In this document: piece by piece, positions 10,272 to 18,727 of the stretch | Layout: each line of letters begins with the position of its first letter | Position numbering within the stretch: the first letter of the stretch is position 1 | Assembly (NCBI RefSeq): GCF_023241715.1 | Contig: NZ_JALQCW010000017.1 | Span: 1-48,864 of the forward strand | Reading direction: 5' to 3' | DNA from: Pseudomonas morbosilactucae | GTDB taxonomy: Bacteria > Pseudomonadota > Gammaproteobacteria > Pseudomonadales > Pseudomonadaceae | Length of the DNA: 48,864 nucleotides | Notes under the pieces: model-generated | What the model was told of the DNA's origin: nothing | The model's database searches: none | What the model saw: the letters and a program-made list of their open reading frames with translations, nothing else | Program-made: the position numbers and the translations under genes

Positions 10272-10388
10272 GGCGGCGGATTATACGCACTTTATTCATC
10301 CTCAACAGGAGCCACCCGAGGTTTGCGTTGACCCTGCCAGCGGCCATAATGACGCCCTTGAATTTTCCACGACTCTGAAGGATCGCCT

Positions 10389-11945
10389 GTGAGCCAGTCA
10401 CTGATCGCCGCATTGCAAAACCCGGCCTTGTACCCGCACCCCGTCGATGGGTTTCAGGTCATCGAGACTCACATTTCCTGGGTGCTGCTCACCGGCCCCT
10501 ACGTCTATAAAGTGAAAAAACCGGTCAACTTCGGTTTCCTCGATTTCACCAGCCTGGATGCCCGCGAACACTTCTGCGGCGAAGAACTGCGCCTGAACCA
10601 GCGTTTGACCCAGGATTTGTATCTCGAAGTGTTGCCGATCACTGGTACCGCCGAGGCCCCGGAGCTGGCCGGCACCGGCCCGGTCATCGAATACGCGCTG
10701 AAAATGCGCCAGTTCCCTCAGAGCGGGCTGCTCAGCACCTTGCAAGCCAATGGGGAACTGACCACCCAGCACATCGATGAGATGGCCCAGCAGATTGCCC
10801 GGTTCCACCTCGACGCGCCACGCGTGCCCGCTGCCCACGACGCAGGCACCCCGGACAGCGTCATGGCGCCGGTGCGGCAGAACTTCGAACAGATCCGCCC
10901 GTTCCTCAGCGACAAGACCGACCTGCAACAACTGGAAGCCCTGGAAGCCTGGGCCGAAAGCAGCTTCGAACGCCTCAAGCCGCTGTTCGCCCAGCGCAAG
11001 AACGACGGTTTCATCCGCGAATGCCACGGTGACATCCACCTGGGCAATGCCACGGTGATCGACGGTCGCGTGGTGATTTTCGACTGCATCGAGTTCAACG
11101 AGCCCTTCCGCTTCACTGACGTCTACGCCGATACCGGCTTCCTCGCCATGGACTTGGAAGACCGCGGTCTGAAGAGCCTGGCCCGGCGCTTTATCAGCCA
11201 GTACCTGGAGCTGACCGGCGACTATCAAGGCCTGGAACTGCTGAACTTCTACAAGGCCTATCGGGCGCTGGTACGGGCCAAAGTCAGCCTGTTCAGCATG
11301 CCCGCCGATGCCACCCCCGTACAACGCGCCACCTCACTGCGCCAGTACCGCAACTACGCCAACCTGGCGGAAAGCTACAGCACCATCCCTTCGCGCTTCC
11401 TGGCCATCACCTCCGGGGTTTCTGCGGTAGGCAAGAGCCACGTCGCCCTGCGCCTGGTCGAAGCCCTGGGCGCTGTCCGCCTGCGCTCCGATGTAGAACG
11501 CAAGCGTCTGTTTGGCGAGCAAAGCGTGCAGAACGATCCCAACGCCGGCATCTACAGCAGCGACGCCAGCACCGCCACCTACGCGCACCTGCATAAAATC
11601 GCCGACGTCATTCTGCGTGCCGGCTTCCCGGTGGTAATCGACGCCACGTACCTCAAACGTGCCCAACGCGACGCCGCCGCCGAAGTCGCAGAGCACACGG
11701 GCGCCCCGTGCCTGATCATCGACTGCAACGCCCCCGAAGCCGTCATCGCCAGCTGGCTGGCGCAACGCCAAGCCGACAGCAATGACCCGTCGGACGCCAC
11801 CTTGGAAGTGATCGCAGCCCAACAAGCCAACCGCGAAGCGCTCAGCGCCGAAGAACTGCTGCGCAGCAAGCGGGTCGAGACCAATGAAAGTGGCAGCCTG
11901 GATGCTCTGGTAGCGAACATCCGTCAGCGCCTGCCAGGCCTCTAA
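10389..11945 (+). CDS. Bifunctional aminoglycoside phosphotransferase-like/ATP-binding kinase protein
   Basis: Protein of 518 residues with two nucleotide-binding halves. The N-terminal half has a protein-kinase/APH-like active site: HGDIHLGN (213-220) and an acidic FDCIEFNEPF (231-240). The C-terminal half has a Walker A loop GVSAVGKS (343-350) and resembles zeta-toxin or small-molecule kinases. The substrate is unknown, and a role in antibiotic resistance is not implied. The start is a GTG preceded by GAAGGA. Homologues sit next to mrcB in other pseudomonads. It is probably monocistronic. Confidence 0.8.
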   Translation: MSQSLIAALQNPALYPHPVDGFQVIETHISWVLLTGPYVYKVKKPVNFGFLDFTSLDAREHFCGEELRLNQRLTQDLYLEVLPITGTAEAPELAGTGPVIEYALKMRQFPQSGLLSTLQANGELTTQHIDEMAQQIARFHLDAPRVPAAHDAGTPDSVMAPVRQNFEQIRPFLSDKTDLQQLEALEAWAESSFERLKPLFAQRKNDGFIRECHGDIHLGNATVIDGRVVIFDCIEFNEPFRFTDVYADTGFLAMDLEDRGLKSLARRFISQYLELTGDYQGLELLNFYKAYRALVRAKVSLFSMPADATPVQRATSLRQYRNYANLAESYSTIPSRFLAITSGVSAVGKSHVALRLVEALGAVRLRSDVERKRLFGEQSVQNDPNAGIYSSDASTATYAHLHKIADVILRAGFPVVIDATYLKRAQRDAAAEVAEHTGAPCLIIDCNAPEAVIASWLAQRQADSNDPSDATLEVIAAQQANREALSAEELLRSKRVETNESGSLDALVANIRQRLPGL

Positions 11946-11952
11946 ACCGGTA

Positions 11953-11990
11953 TTTTCAGCCGTGAAGTGTAAAGACTTCACGGCTGAAAA
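11953..11990. repeat. Perfect 16-bp inverted repeat upstream of the pentapeptide gene
   Basis: TTTTCAGCCGTGAAGT (11953-11968) and its exact complement (11975-11990) flank a 6-base loop. The T-rich arm comes first on both strands, so neither strand has a U run after the stem, and it is not a canonical terminator. A TATACT -10 candidate lies at 12001-12006, and the right arm overlaps where a -35 would be. It may be an operator or an mRNA 3' stabilising hairpin. Confidence 0.7.
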
Positions 11991-12038
11991 ATAGTGGCAC
12001 TATACTGGCGCCATAAAACCAACACCGAGAAAGCCGCC

Positions 12039-12383
12039 ATGTGCAAACCGAAGCTACTCGACACCCCGCTGTACGAGCTGTTACGCAAAGACGACATCAC
12101 CGGTTTCAATCGCGAGCGCCCACAAGGTCAGCCCATCGACTTGCGCGGCGGTGACTTCCGTGGCCTCGATCTGCGCGACTTGAACACCGACGGCATCGAC
12201 TTCACCGACGCCTATTTCCGTTCTGCGGACTTGCGCGGCCTCGACCTGCGCGACGTCCCCCTGGAAGGCGCTAGCCTGTCCCACGCGCAGATTTCCGGTG
12301 CCTACTTCCCTCCGGAGTTGAGCGCCGACGAAATCCTCATGTCGGTCAACTTCGGCACGCGCCTGCGTTACCGCACCCGCTAA
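12039..12383 (+). CDS. Small pentapeptide-repeat protein
   Basis: Protein of 114 residues with a run of A(D/N)LxX-like repeats from about residue 35 to 85 (DLRGGDFRGLDLRD, ADLRGLDLRDVPLEGASL). These predict a short right-handed beta-helix. Function unknown; some pentapeptide proteins bind gyrase, but this one is too short to assume that. I chose the ATG at 12039 over the upstream in-frame start at 11994, which would fall in the promoter region. The stretch 12384-12581 after it has no convincing gene, only an inverted repeat at 12401-12429. Confidence 0.72.
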   Translation: MCKPKLLDTPLYELLRKDDITGFNRERPQGQPIDLRGGDFRGLDLRDLNTDGIDFTDAYFRSADLRGLDLRDVPLEGASLSHAQISGAYFPPELSADEILMSVNFGTRLRYRTR

Positions 12384-12400
12384 CCGACACCGTTGCCTCA

Positions 12401-12429
12401 AATCCAGCGCCCCCGCTTTGCGCTGGATT
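12401..12429. repeat. Inverted repeat after the pentapeptide gene
   Basis: AATCCAGCGC (12401-12410) pairs with GCGCTGGATT (12420-12429) across a 9-base loop. It lies 17 bases after the stop and has no U run, so it could be a weak terminator or mRNA 3' stabilising hairpin. Confidence 0.5.
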
Positions 12430-12581
12430 GCCCAGGCTTTCAGCCTGCGCCGTCATGCCTGTTTCCCCTCCCCTTAGAAGCTTTTGCGTTGAAACCGACC
12501 AACGAACAGCGCGTTTCCTGCTGAGCGCTACACTCCTCAGAGGCTTGCCCACTCAGCATTCGGCCGTCGCAAGGAGGCTTG

Positions 12582-12854
12582 ATGAATGATGAACTGCAAC
12601 ACCTGAAGAACCTCGGTAAGACATCCGCACAATGGCTGCATGCAGTGGGCATCCATAGCGCGTCGGATTTGCGCCGCCTGGGGGCGGTGGATGCCTATCG
12701 AGCAGTGCGCACTCGCGGCTTTCGCGCCTCGAAAGTGCTGCTTTACGCCATCGAAGGCGCCTTGATGGACGTGCACTGGAACGATATCCCCGCCGAGCGC
12801 AAGGACGCCCTGAACAAGCAACTGGATGCTATTTCCTCACGCCACAAGAACTGA
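12582..12854 (+). CDS. TfoX/Sxy C-terminal domain protein
   Basis: Protein of 90 residues consisting only of the TfoX C-terminal helical domain: LKNLGKTSAQWLHAVGI followed by SDLRRLGAVDAYRAVR, the helix-hairpin-helix-like signature of the family. Full-length TfoX/Sxy also has an N-terminal domain and acts in competence regulation; this short form has no known role. A strong AAGGAGG lies 4 bases before the ATG. It is 14 bases upstream of the cNMP-binding gene, which suggests an operon. Confidence 0.85.
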   Translation: MNDELQHLKNLGKTSAQWLHAVGIHSASDLRRLGAVDAYRAVRTRGFRASKVLLYAIEGALMDVHWNDIPAERKDALNKQLDAISSRHKN

Positions 12855-12868
12855 TCCGGCAGGTCGCC

Positions 12869-13669
12869 ATGTATCTACTGGGGGAGCAACCGGCATACGC
12901 CGACACCTTAATCAATCGCCTGCAAAGCATTCCGGCGCAATTACTCGCGGGTTTGCCGGCGGCGGGCGCCCCTCTATTGCTTGAGCCCACTGACGATCTC
13001 GCCCAGGCGCTACCCAGCGACCGGCTGTTCTTGCTGGAAGACGGCCAGGTCCAGGCCAGCATCGATCAGCGTCCACTCTTCTATTTGCACGAAGGCGACC
13101 TGCTCGGGCTGCGTCGAGGGCTGGAACAGCCTCACTGGCACCTCAGTTGCGACACGCCCCTGAAGCTGATCCCTTTTCTGCGCTCGGCGGTGTTCCAGCA
13201 TGTGTATGCCGATGAGCAGCGTTCGGAGTTGTTCCTGCAGTACCTGATCGGCCAGACCGCCCTGCTGTCGGATGCCATCGCCCGCCTCAAGCAACCGGAG
13301 TTTCGCAGTAACAACAGCTTCAAGCGGGTCCTTGAGGGCGAGACACTGATCCACCAGGGCGACGTTGCCGATCACGTTTTCGTGATCATCGAGGGGCACG
13401 CCGAGGCGTTTGTCGACGGGCATAAAGTTGGCGAGGTCCCCAAGGACGAAATCTTCGGCGCCATGGCGGTGTTCACCGGGGAGAGGCGCAGCGCCACCGT
13501 GATTGCCAGCCAGCCCAGCACCTTGATGCTGATCCCCAAGGAGCAATTCCTCAGCCTGACCCGAAGCAATCCGCGTATCGCCCAGAGCCTGATTGAAAGC
13601 ATGGCGCGCCGGATCGACCTGCTGAACAAGGAAGTCATCCGCCTCAACACCCAGCTGCAGGCGCGCTAA
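12869..13669 (+). CDS. cbpA: Cyclic nucleotide-binding domain protein, CbpA-like
   Basis: Protein of 266 residues like P. aeruginosa CbpA (PA4704), which occupies the same position and has been reported to bind cAMP. The C-terminal cNMP-binding fold (about 150-265) has the phosphate-binding cassette FGAMAVFTGERRSATV (196-211). The Arg (207) that contacts the phosphate is kept, but Ala (198) replaces the usual Glu that binds the ribose. The N-terminal half (about 50-110) looks like a second, degenerate cNMP fold. There is no DNA-binding or enzymatic domain. Ligand binding cannot be assumed. Confidence 0.78.
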   Translation: MYLLGEQPAYADTLINRLQSIPAQLLAGLPAAGAPLLLEPTDDLAQALPSDRLFLLEDGQVQASIDQRPLFYLHEGDLLGLRRGLEQPHWHLSCDTPLKLIPFLRSAVFQHVYADEQRSELFLQYLIGQTALLSDAIARLKQPEFRSNNSFKRVLEGETLIHQGDVADHVFVIIEGHAEAFVDGHKVGEVPKDEIFGAMAVFTGERRSATVIASQPSTLMLIPKEQFLSLTRSNPRIAQSLIESMARRIDLLNKEVIRLNTQLQAR

Positions 13670-13733
13670 AACCCCGCCCCAGCGCTTTCAAACACTTGTT
13701 TGATGAAAAACGCAGAAAAGCCAAAATGCCGCA

Positions 13734-13761
13734 TTGACTTAGAAATGAGAATCGTTATGAT
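13734..13761 (+). promoter_or_regulatory. prrF promoter
   Basis: TTGACT (13734-13739) and TATGAT (13756-13761) are separated by 16 bp, placing the start near 13769, exactly where the PrrF sequence begins. The Fur box overlaps the -10. Confidence 0.85.
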
Positions 13762-13765
13762 TATC
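13747..13765 (+). promoter_or_regulatory. Fur box over the prrF promoter
   Basis: The 19-bp site GAGAATCGTTATGATTATC matches the Fur consensus (GATAATGATAATCATTATC) at most positions and covers the prrF -10. Iron-loaded Fur bound here would block transcription, consistent with known iron repression of PrrF RNAs. Confidence 0.85.
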
Positions 13766-13768
13766 ACC

Positions 13769-13881
13769 ACTGGTCGCGAGGCCAGTTGATAACCTGGAAG
13801 ACCGGTGGTTCGGGCTCTCAGATTATCTCCTCATCAGGCTAATCACGGTTATTTGACCCGGCTCTTGCCGGGTCTTTTTTT
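13769..13881 (+). ncRNA. prrF1: PrrF iron-responsive small RNA
   Basis: RNA of about 113 bases beginning ACTGGTCGCGAG and containing the conserved single-stranded core CTCCTCATCAGGCTAATCAC (13827-13846). In P. aeruginosa this core pairs with mRNAs for iron-rich proteins and represses them with Hfq when iron is low. It ends in a perfect 8-bp terminator stem, GACCCGGC/GCCGGGTC, and seven Ts (13855-13881). The position between the cbpA-like gene and phuW matches P. aeruginosa, but only one copy is present here instead of the tandem prrF1-prrF2. That fits fluorescent pseudomonads, where the second copy lies elsewhere. Confidence 0.93.
13855..13881 (+). terminator. prrF terminator
   Basis: A perfect 8-bp stem with loop TCTT followed by seven Ts. 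The phuW gene converges on it from the right, ending at 13909. Confidence 0.93.
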
Positions 13882-13908
13882 GCCTGGAAAAAAGCACCAT
13901 TGAGGCCT

Positions 13909-14772
13909 TTACTGGCGCAGTTGTGCGCAGTAGTCCTTGTCCGCCATCGGTGCGGTGTACCAGACGTAATCCGCCGTTGCAGGCATCACCTCAGCGCCTC
14001 GCTGGGCCAGCATCAGCACCACGGCGTCCCGGGGCGGTGGCAGATCCGCCAGGTGCACAGGCACACCGACATCCTTGCGCGCATGAAAGGCTCCGGCAAA
14101 CAGAAGTGCCGGCGTTGGCGCATCCAGCAAACGCTGGGCCATGCTCCGGTCGCGCTGCTGTTGCACCGCCAGCATCGCCGGCAACTGCGCCTCCGGCAGC
14201 AACCCGCAATGAGAGGTTCGCACCTGAGCCAGCAACGCCTGCCTGACCGAAGGCGCATTCGCATGGGAGCCACTCAGGACCGGTGCCGTGGCGTAAATCC
14301 CACGGACCTCAAGACGATCGAGGTTGGCGGCCCACAGCGGATAAGGCTGCACCAACGCAAAACTCACGATGGGGCCGTACAAGGACCAGTCCCACCCCGG
14401 TTGCCAGGCCAAAGCCTTGGGCAGGTCCGCCGGCAGCCCCTGCCTGGCCATAGCCTGGCGCAGCCCATCGACCTTGGGTTGCTGCTCAGGGGTGAGCATT
14501 TCCAGGAGCAAGCTGCCTTGGGGACGTCGGGCTGCCAGCGCCTGCAGCAGCCACAACTGCAGGCGATGGTGATCGGGGTGGTCGTGCTGTTCACCGACGA
14601 TCACCCGCGGCGCGGCGGCAAGGCGTGAAATCAATTCATCAGGACTGAGACGCTGCCCCGTTTGCAGATCAACAATCTGCCCCGGCTCCTCAAGCTGGGA
14701 CAGCACCGGCAATGTGGGCCGGCTTTGGCAGGCAAAAAGCAGCAACAGCACCGGCAATAGAAGTACGCGCAT
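13909..14772 (-). CDS. phuW: ChaN family lipoprotein, PhuW-like, of the haem uptake locus
   Basis: Protein of 287 residues with a lipoprotein signal (LLLFAC, Cys at 15). The body matches the ChaN/HpuW-like haem-binding family: VIVGEQHDHPDHHRLQLWLL near residue 58 carries the conserved GExHDxxxHH pattern, and LLFAGAFHARKDVG lies near residue 225. ChaN-type proteins bind haem at the membrane and may help haem or iron handling. It is the last gene of phuTUVW, 21 bases after phuV. Its 3' end converges with prrF. Confidence 0.8.
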   Translation of the reverse strand: MRVLLLPVLLLLFACQSRPTLPVLSQLEEPGQIVDLQTGQRLSPDELISRLAAAPRVIVGEQHDHPDHHRLQLWLLQALAARRPQGSLLLEMLTPEQQPKVDGLRQAMARQGLPADLPKALAWQPGWDWSLYGPIVSFALVQPYPLWAANLDRLEVRGIYATAPVLSGSHANAPSVRQALLAQVRTSHCGLLPEAQLPAMLAVQQQRDRSMAQRLLDAPTPALLFAGAFHARKDVGVPVHLADLPPPRDAVVLMLAQRGAEVMPATADYVWYTAPMADKDYCAQLRQ

Positions 14773-14793
14773 CGACGGGCTCCAGGTATCACG

Positions 14794-15561
14794 TCAGCGA
14801 TCAATGATCAGGGGGTGCCCCCGCTCGGGATGCTCCTGCACCAGTACGTCCAGGCCAAACACGGCCTTCAGCGGTTCGGCGCGCAGTACATGGGCAGGAG
14901 TGTCCAGCGAGTAAGGGCGCCCATCCTGCAGCAACAACAGACGATCACAATAACGGGCGGCCAGGTTCAGGTCATGCAGGATCACCAGCACTGCGACCCC
15001 ACGATCGGCAAAGGCCCGAACAGCTTGCAAGGTCAGGTGCTGGTGCAAGGGGTCCAGGGCCGACGTCGGCTCGTCGAGCAACAGGGTCTGCCCCGCCTGA
15101 CCCGGCCAGAGTTGCGCCAGCACCCTTGCCAGATGCACCCGCTGACGCTCGCCACCGGACAGCGCCAGGTAGCTGCGACCCAGCAGATGAACTGCGTCAG
15201 TCGCCTGCAATGCGGCAACGACAATCTGCTCGTCACGTACTCGCCCGCTCTGGTGAGGCAAACGCCCCATGGCGACCACTTCCTCGACCCGAAAGGCAAA
15301 ATCCAGGCTCGACGCCTGGGGCAGGACCGCCAAACGTTGCGCGCGCTCAGCCCCTTCCCATTGGGCCAAAGGCCGCTGGTCGAGCCAGACCTGGCCCTGA
15401 TCAGCAGGCAACTCCGCACTCAAGGCTCCCAACAGGGTGCTCTTGCCGGCGCCGTTGGGCCCGAGCACACCCAGGACCTCACCGGGGTGGAGTTGCAGGT
15501 CAATCCCCGCCAGGACGGTTTTCCGAGCGCGGCGAATGTGCAGGTTTTCTGCCCGGAGCAT
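14794..15561 (-). CDS. phuV: Haem ABC transporter ATP-binding protein
   Basis: ATPase of 255 residues that powers haem import across the inner membrane. Walker [10 protein letters not shown] (34-42), signature LSGGE (134-138) and Walker B LLLDEP (160-165) are all present. It matches the HmuV/PhuV family. Its ATG overlaps the 3' part of phuU by 62 bases as the sequence stands; restoring one base near the phuU end would instead give a TGATG overlap. Confidence 0.93.
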   Translation of the reverse strand: MLRAENLHIRRARKTVLAGIDLQLHPGEVLGVLGPNGAGKSTLLGALSAELPADQGQVWLDQRPLAQWEGAERAQRLAVLPQASSLDFAFRVEEVVAMGRLPHQSGRVRDEQIVVAALQATDAVHLLGRSYLALSGGERQRVHLARVLAQLWPGQAGQTLLLDEPTSALDPLHQHLTLQAVRAFADRGVAVLVILHDLNLAARYCDRLLLLQDGRPYSLDTPAHVLRAEPLKAVFGLDVLVQEHPERGHPLIIDR

Positions 15562-16597
15562 CAGGGCGCCCTCGCAGCAACAGATACAGAAAGAACGGCG
15601 CCCCGATAAACGCGGTGATGATGCCGATTGGCAACTCAGCGGGCGCCAGGGCCAGGCGCGCCACCAGGTCTGCCAGCAACAGCAGGCTGGCCCCGGCCAG
15701 GATCGACGCCGGTAACAAGGTCCGATGATCCGGTCCGGCCAGCAGGCGCATCAGGTGCGGCACCACCAGCCCGATAAAACCGATCATTCCCGCCGCAGCC
15801 ACCGCCGCTCCCACCCCAAGTGCGGTGCAAAAGACCAGCTCGCGCTTCAGTTGCTCGACATTGATCCCCAAATGCTTGGCTTCCGACTCCCCCAGCAACA
15901 GGGCATTCAAGGCCTTGGCCCGACGGGGTAACCACAGGGCCACAGCGCCGCTGACCAGCAACAGCGGCCACAAACGCTGATAACTGGCGCCGTTGAGGCT
16001 TCCCAGGTTCCAGAAAGTCAGGGTGCGCAACGTGGCATCGTCCGCCAGGTAAGTGAACAGACCGACCGCCGAGCCCGCCAGCGCCGTGAGCGCGATCCCC
16101 GCCAGTAACATGGTGGCGACGTGGGTTTGACCGTTGCGCCGCCCCAGGCGATAGACCAGCGCCGTTACCAGCAGACCGCCGAGAAAGGCACACAACGACA
16201 GCAAATAGGGACCGAACGCCTCCGGCAAACCGCCCATGAACGAGCCGCCGACAATGGCCACGGCCGCCCCCAGGGCTGCACCACTGGAAACCCCCACCAG
16301 CCCAGGGTCGGCCAAGGGATTGCGAAACAGCCCTTGCATGGCCACCCCGGAGAGCGCCAGCACACCTCCCACCGCCAACCCCATCAGGGTTCGCGGCAGC
16401 CGGATCTGCCCGAGAATCAACTCAGCCTGCTCCAGCCCCTGCCCATCGATGGGCACGCCGAGCAAGCGCAGGGCAGCGCGCAGGGTATCCAGCAGCGGCA
16501 GGCTGACCGGCCCCAAGGCCAATGACAACCAAATCGCCACCAGGCATAGCAGGCCCAATCCCAGATACAGCCCGCGTGGCGCCAACTGATGACTCAT
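15500..16597 (-). CDS. phuU: Haem ABC transporter permease, C-terminus probably altered by a frameshift
   Basis: FecCD-family permease that forms the haem channel with PhuV. About ten hydrophobic helices and the conserved [20 protein letters not shown] segment (about 88-107) are visible. The family C-terminus ([14 protein letters not shown], then YLLLR) is in frame to about residue 342. A polar tail of roughly 22 residues then runs 62 bases into phuV. In the frame one base away a TGA at 15563-15561 overlaps the phuV ATG as TGATG. One base therefore seems missing in the G/C run near 15560-15576, and the intact product would have 345 residues. The function of the permease is probably not affected. 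Confidence 0.88.
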   Translation of the reverse strand: MSHQLAPRGLYLGLGLLCLVAIWLSLALGPVSLPLLDTLRAALRLLGVPIDGQGLEQAELILGQIRLPRTLMGLAVGGVLALSGVAMQGLFRNPLADPGLVGVSSGAALGAAVAIVGGSFMGGLPEAFGPYLLSLCAFLGGLLVTALVYRLGRRNGQTHVATMLLAGIALTALAGSAVGLFTYLADDATLRTLTFWNLGSLNGASYQRLWPLLLVSGAVALWLPRRAKALNALLLGESEAKHLGINVEQLKRELVFCTALGVGAAVAAAGMIGFIGLVVPHLMRLLAGPDHRTLLPASILAGASLLLLADLVARLALAPAELPIGIITAFIGAPFFLYLLLRGRPDAPGRKPAHSPRSENRPGGD

Positions 16598-17481
16598 TGC
16601 GTCGTGCTGGCCTGGGCTGGCTCAAGGGGATAAAACGCCGCGGACAGCGCCTTGATACTGTCCGGCAAGCGCGGCCCCAGCCCGCCCACCAACAAAGTCG
16701 GGTCGATCTCCAGGACTCGACCGGCTTTGGCAGCAGGCGTCGAGGCGAGGATTGGGTTTTCCTTGAACAAGGCTGTGCGCGCCGCCTCCCCCGCCAGGCT
16801 GCGGTCGGAGAACACCAGCACATCAGGCTGAAGACTGGCCAGGGACTCCACCGAGAACGGCTTGTAACCGGTGTGCGTGGCCAGGTTGCGACCGCCAGCC
16901 TGTTGCAGCAGCCAATCGGCCGCCGTGCCTTGGCCGGCAATCAATGGCTTACCGCCGGCATGCCCCAGCAACAGCAAGACGCCCGGCGCTGCGTGCCGAG
17001 TCTGGGCCGACGCGACCCAGGCTTGTTGTTGCTGCAATTGTTGCTGATAACCCTGGAACAGTTGCCCGGCCCGATCCTCAAGGGCCAACAGCCGCCCCAG
17101 GTGTTGCAGGTTCGCCTGCAGGGTCGGCAGGTCAGCCTGAGCGGAAAACAGCTCGACCTGAACCCCGGCACCGCGAATCTGCGAGATCACCGGTGGCGGC
17201 CCCATTTCCTCGGTGCCCACCAGAATCTGCGGGCGCAGGCTCAACACCCCCTCTGCAGACAACTGCCGCTGATAACCGATGCTCGGCAGTGCCTTGAGTG
17301 AGGACGGGTGCTGGCTGGTAGTATCCACCCCCACCAGCTTCGACTCGGCGCCCAGCGCACTGACCCACTCGGACAACGCACCGCCCGCGCTCACCCAGCG
17401 CTGCGGCGATGAATCGGCACTCGCACAATGGCTCGTCAACAGGGCGACACAGAACGCAATGGCGCTGGCACTTGGGCGCAT
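16594..17481 (-). CDS. phuT: Periplasmic haem-binding protein
   Basis: Class III substrate-binding protein that receives haem in the periplasm and hands it to PhuUV. A signal peptide is visible (FCVALLTSHCASA, cleavage near residue 22). The haem-ligating Tyr of the family is present in GYQRQLS (Tyr70 from this start), and Helical Backbone Metal Receptor features follow. I chose the ATG at 17481 (AAGGAAAG upstream), although the open frame extends to 17556. The stop overlaps phuU as ATGA. It heads phuTUVW; phuS and phuR are not found next to it. Confidence 0.92.
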   Translation of the reverse strand: MRPSASAIAFCVALLTSHCASADSSPQRWVSAGGALSEWVSALGAESKLVGVDTTSQHPSSLKALPSIGYQRQLSAEGVLSLRPQILVGTEEMGPPPVISQIRGAGVQVELFSAQADLPTLQANLQHLGRLLALEDRAGQLFQGYQQQLQQQQAWVASAQTRHAAPGVLLLLGHAGGKPLIAGQGTAADWLLQQAGGRNLATHTGYKPFSVESLASLQPDVLVFSDRSLAGEAARTALFKENPILASTPAAKAGRVLEIDPTLLVGGLGPRLPDSIKALSAAFYPLEPAQASTTQ

Positions 17482-17594
17482 AGAAAGCTTTCCTTGAATG
17501 AAGAAGGGCCCACTGAAAAGCCGCGTTCGCTGTGACACAACCTTCAACCCAGGCATCAGAACCAGCGAGTGCCGCTATGGGGCGCGGCGGTCAT

Positions 17595-17622
17595 TTGATA
17601 ATTGTTTTCATTTGGCCGTCAA
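17595..17622 (-). promoter_or_regulatory. Fur-regulated promoter of phuTUVW
   Basis: On the minus strand TTGACG (17622-17617) and TATCAA (17600-17595) are separated by 16 bp. A Fur-like site, ATGAAAACAATTATCAAAT on the minus strand (17613-17595), covers the -10. The whole stretch 17482-17699 contains no gene or recognisable remnant of phuS or phuR. Confidence 0.65.
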
Positions 17623-17699
17623 GGGTCGACATGTTTCCTCAAACCACCTGGTGATATTCACCACAACCCGAGCCTAGAGCCTCCGGACCAAGGACAGAC

Positions 17700-18017
17700 A
17701 TGAAGTTGCTTTGCCCCCCAGACCACCTGCCCGAAGGCTGCAGCCGAGGTTTTGAACTCGACGGCGTGAAGCTCTTCGCTGTGCGCCGCCAAAGCCAGGT
17801 GTACGTCTACCTCAACCGTTGCCCCCATCGCGGGGTGGCCCTGGAGTGGCAGGCCGATCAATTCCTCGACGCCAGTGCCAGCCTGATCCAGTGCGCCACC
17901 CACGGTGCATTGTTCTTGATCGAAGACGGTGAGTGCGTCTCAGGCCCGTGCGCCGGGCAGGCCCTGAGCAGTCTTGAATGCCGCGAAGACCGCCAGGGAA
18001 TCTGGGTCGAACTTTAA
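17700..18017 (+). CDS. Small Rieske [2Fe-2S] protein
   Basis: Protein of 105 residues consisting of one Rieske domain. The cluster ligands are Cys41/His43 (CPHRG) and Cys65/His68 (CATHG), spaced as in ferredoxin-type Rieske proteins of dioxygenase systems. It has no signal or membrane segment, so it is probably a cytoplasmic electron carrier or a component of a nitrite-reductase-like or oxygenase reaction. No oxygenase partner is adjacent. It converges with sfsA, which ends at 18014, overlapping by 4 bases. Confidence 0.85.
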   Translation: MKLLCPPDHLPEGCSRGFELDGVKLFAVRRQSQVYVYLNRCPHRGVALEWQADQFLDASASLIQCATHGALFLIEDGECVSGPCAGQALSSLECREDRQGIWVEL

Positions 18018-18727
18018 ACGTCGAGCAGCACCTCGAGCCGACGCTCGATGCAGACTTCCTCAGGCGTCAGGCGCACGCCGTAAGCCAGCACTTCAACACC
18101 GGCGGCCACAGCTTCTCGCAGGGCGGCGGCATAACCCGGGTCGATCTCCACCGCCGGCCGCACCGCCTCGATGCCCGTCAGGTTGACGCAGTACAACTGC
18201 ACGGCACGCACGCCCTCCCGGGCCAGAGAGGCCAGCTCACGCAGGTGCTTGGCGCCGCGCTGGGTCACGGCATCCGGAAAGGCTGCAACTGCCGACTCCG
18301 CAAACCCGAGGGTGACGCTTTTGACTTCGACAAAGGCCGGGCCGTCGGGGAAGTCCAGGCGGAAATCAATACGACTGTTTTCCTGGCCGTAAGGCACTTC
18401 CCGCTTGAGCCCGACAAACCCGTTGAGCTCGGTGATCAGGCCAGCCCGTAGCGCCTCTTCGACCAAGGCATTGGCCCGCGCCGTGTTAACGCATGCCAGC
18501 CGGCCTTGTGGGGTTTCGCTGATTTCCCAGGTGCCCGGCAATTTGCGCTTGGGGTCATTGGAGCGACTGAACCAGACCTGCCCGCCCTCGACCATGCAAT
18601 TGAACATCGAGCCGGTGTTGGGGCAGTGAATGGTCAGCAACTCACCGCTGGCGGTCTCGATATCCGCCAGGAAACGCTTGTAGCGACGCAACAAGCGCCC
18701 TTCTTCGAGAGGAGGATGGAAACGCAT
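18014..18727 (-). CDS. sfsA: SfsA, sugar fermentation stimulation protein homologue
   Basis: Protein of 237 residues. The SfsA signature is visible: an OB-fold-like N-terminus ([10 protein letters not shown]), CPNTGSM near residue 35, RIDFRLDF and [10 protein letters not shown] (about 125-147). The FVEVKS pattern resembles a PD-(D/E)xK nuclease core. The E. coli protein is described as a DNA-binding regulator of sugar use, but its biochemical role is poorly settled. I chose the ATG at 18727 because it matches the family start; the open frame continues upstream. The upstream aminotransferase frame overlaps it by 86 bases. Confidence 0.9.
   Translation of the reverse strand: MRFHPPLEEGRLLRRYKRFLADIETASGELLTIHCPNTGSMFNCMVEGGQVWFSRSNDPKRKLPGTWEISETPQGRLACVNTARANALVEEALRAGLITELNGFVGLKREVPYGQENSRIDFRLDFPDGPAFVEVKSVTLGFAESAVAAFPDAVTQRGAKHLRELASLAREGVRAVQLYCVNLTGIEAVRPAVEIDPGYAAALREAVAAGVEVLAYGVRLTPEEVCIERRLEVLLDV

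Noticed and set aside
8400..10331. Open frame of 643 codons opposite mrcB
   Set aside because: It lies antisense to a gene with all PBP1b motifs; its composition is that of a shadow frame.
11953..11990. Rho-independent terminator of the kinase-fusion gene
   Set aside because: The stem is perfect, but no U run follows it on either strand.
12454..12588. Frame of 44 codons upstream of the TfoX-domain gene
   Set aside because: No SD and no family I recognise; it merely happens to end near the next start.
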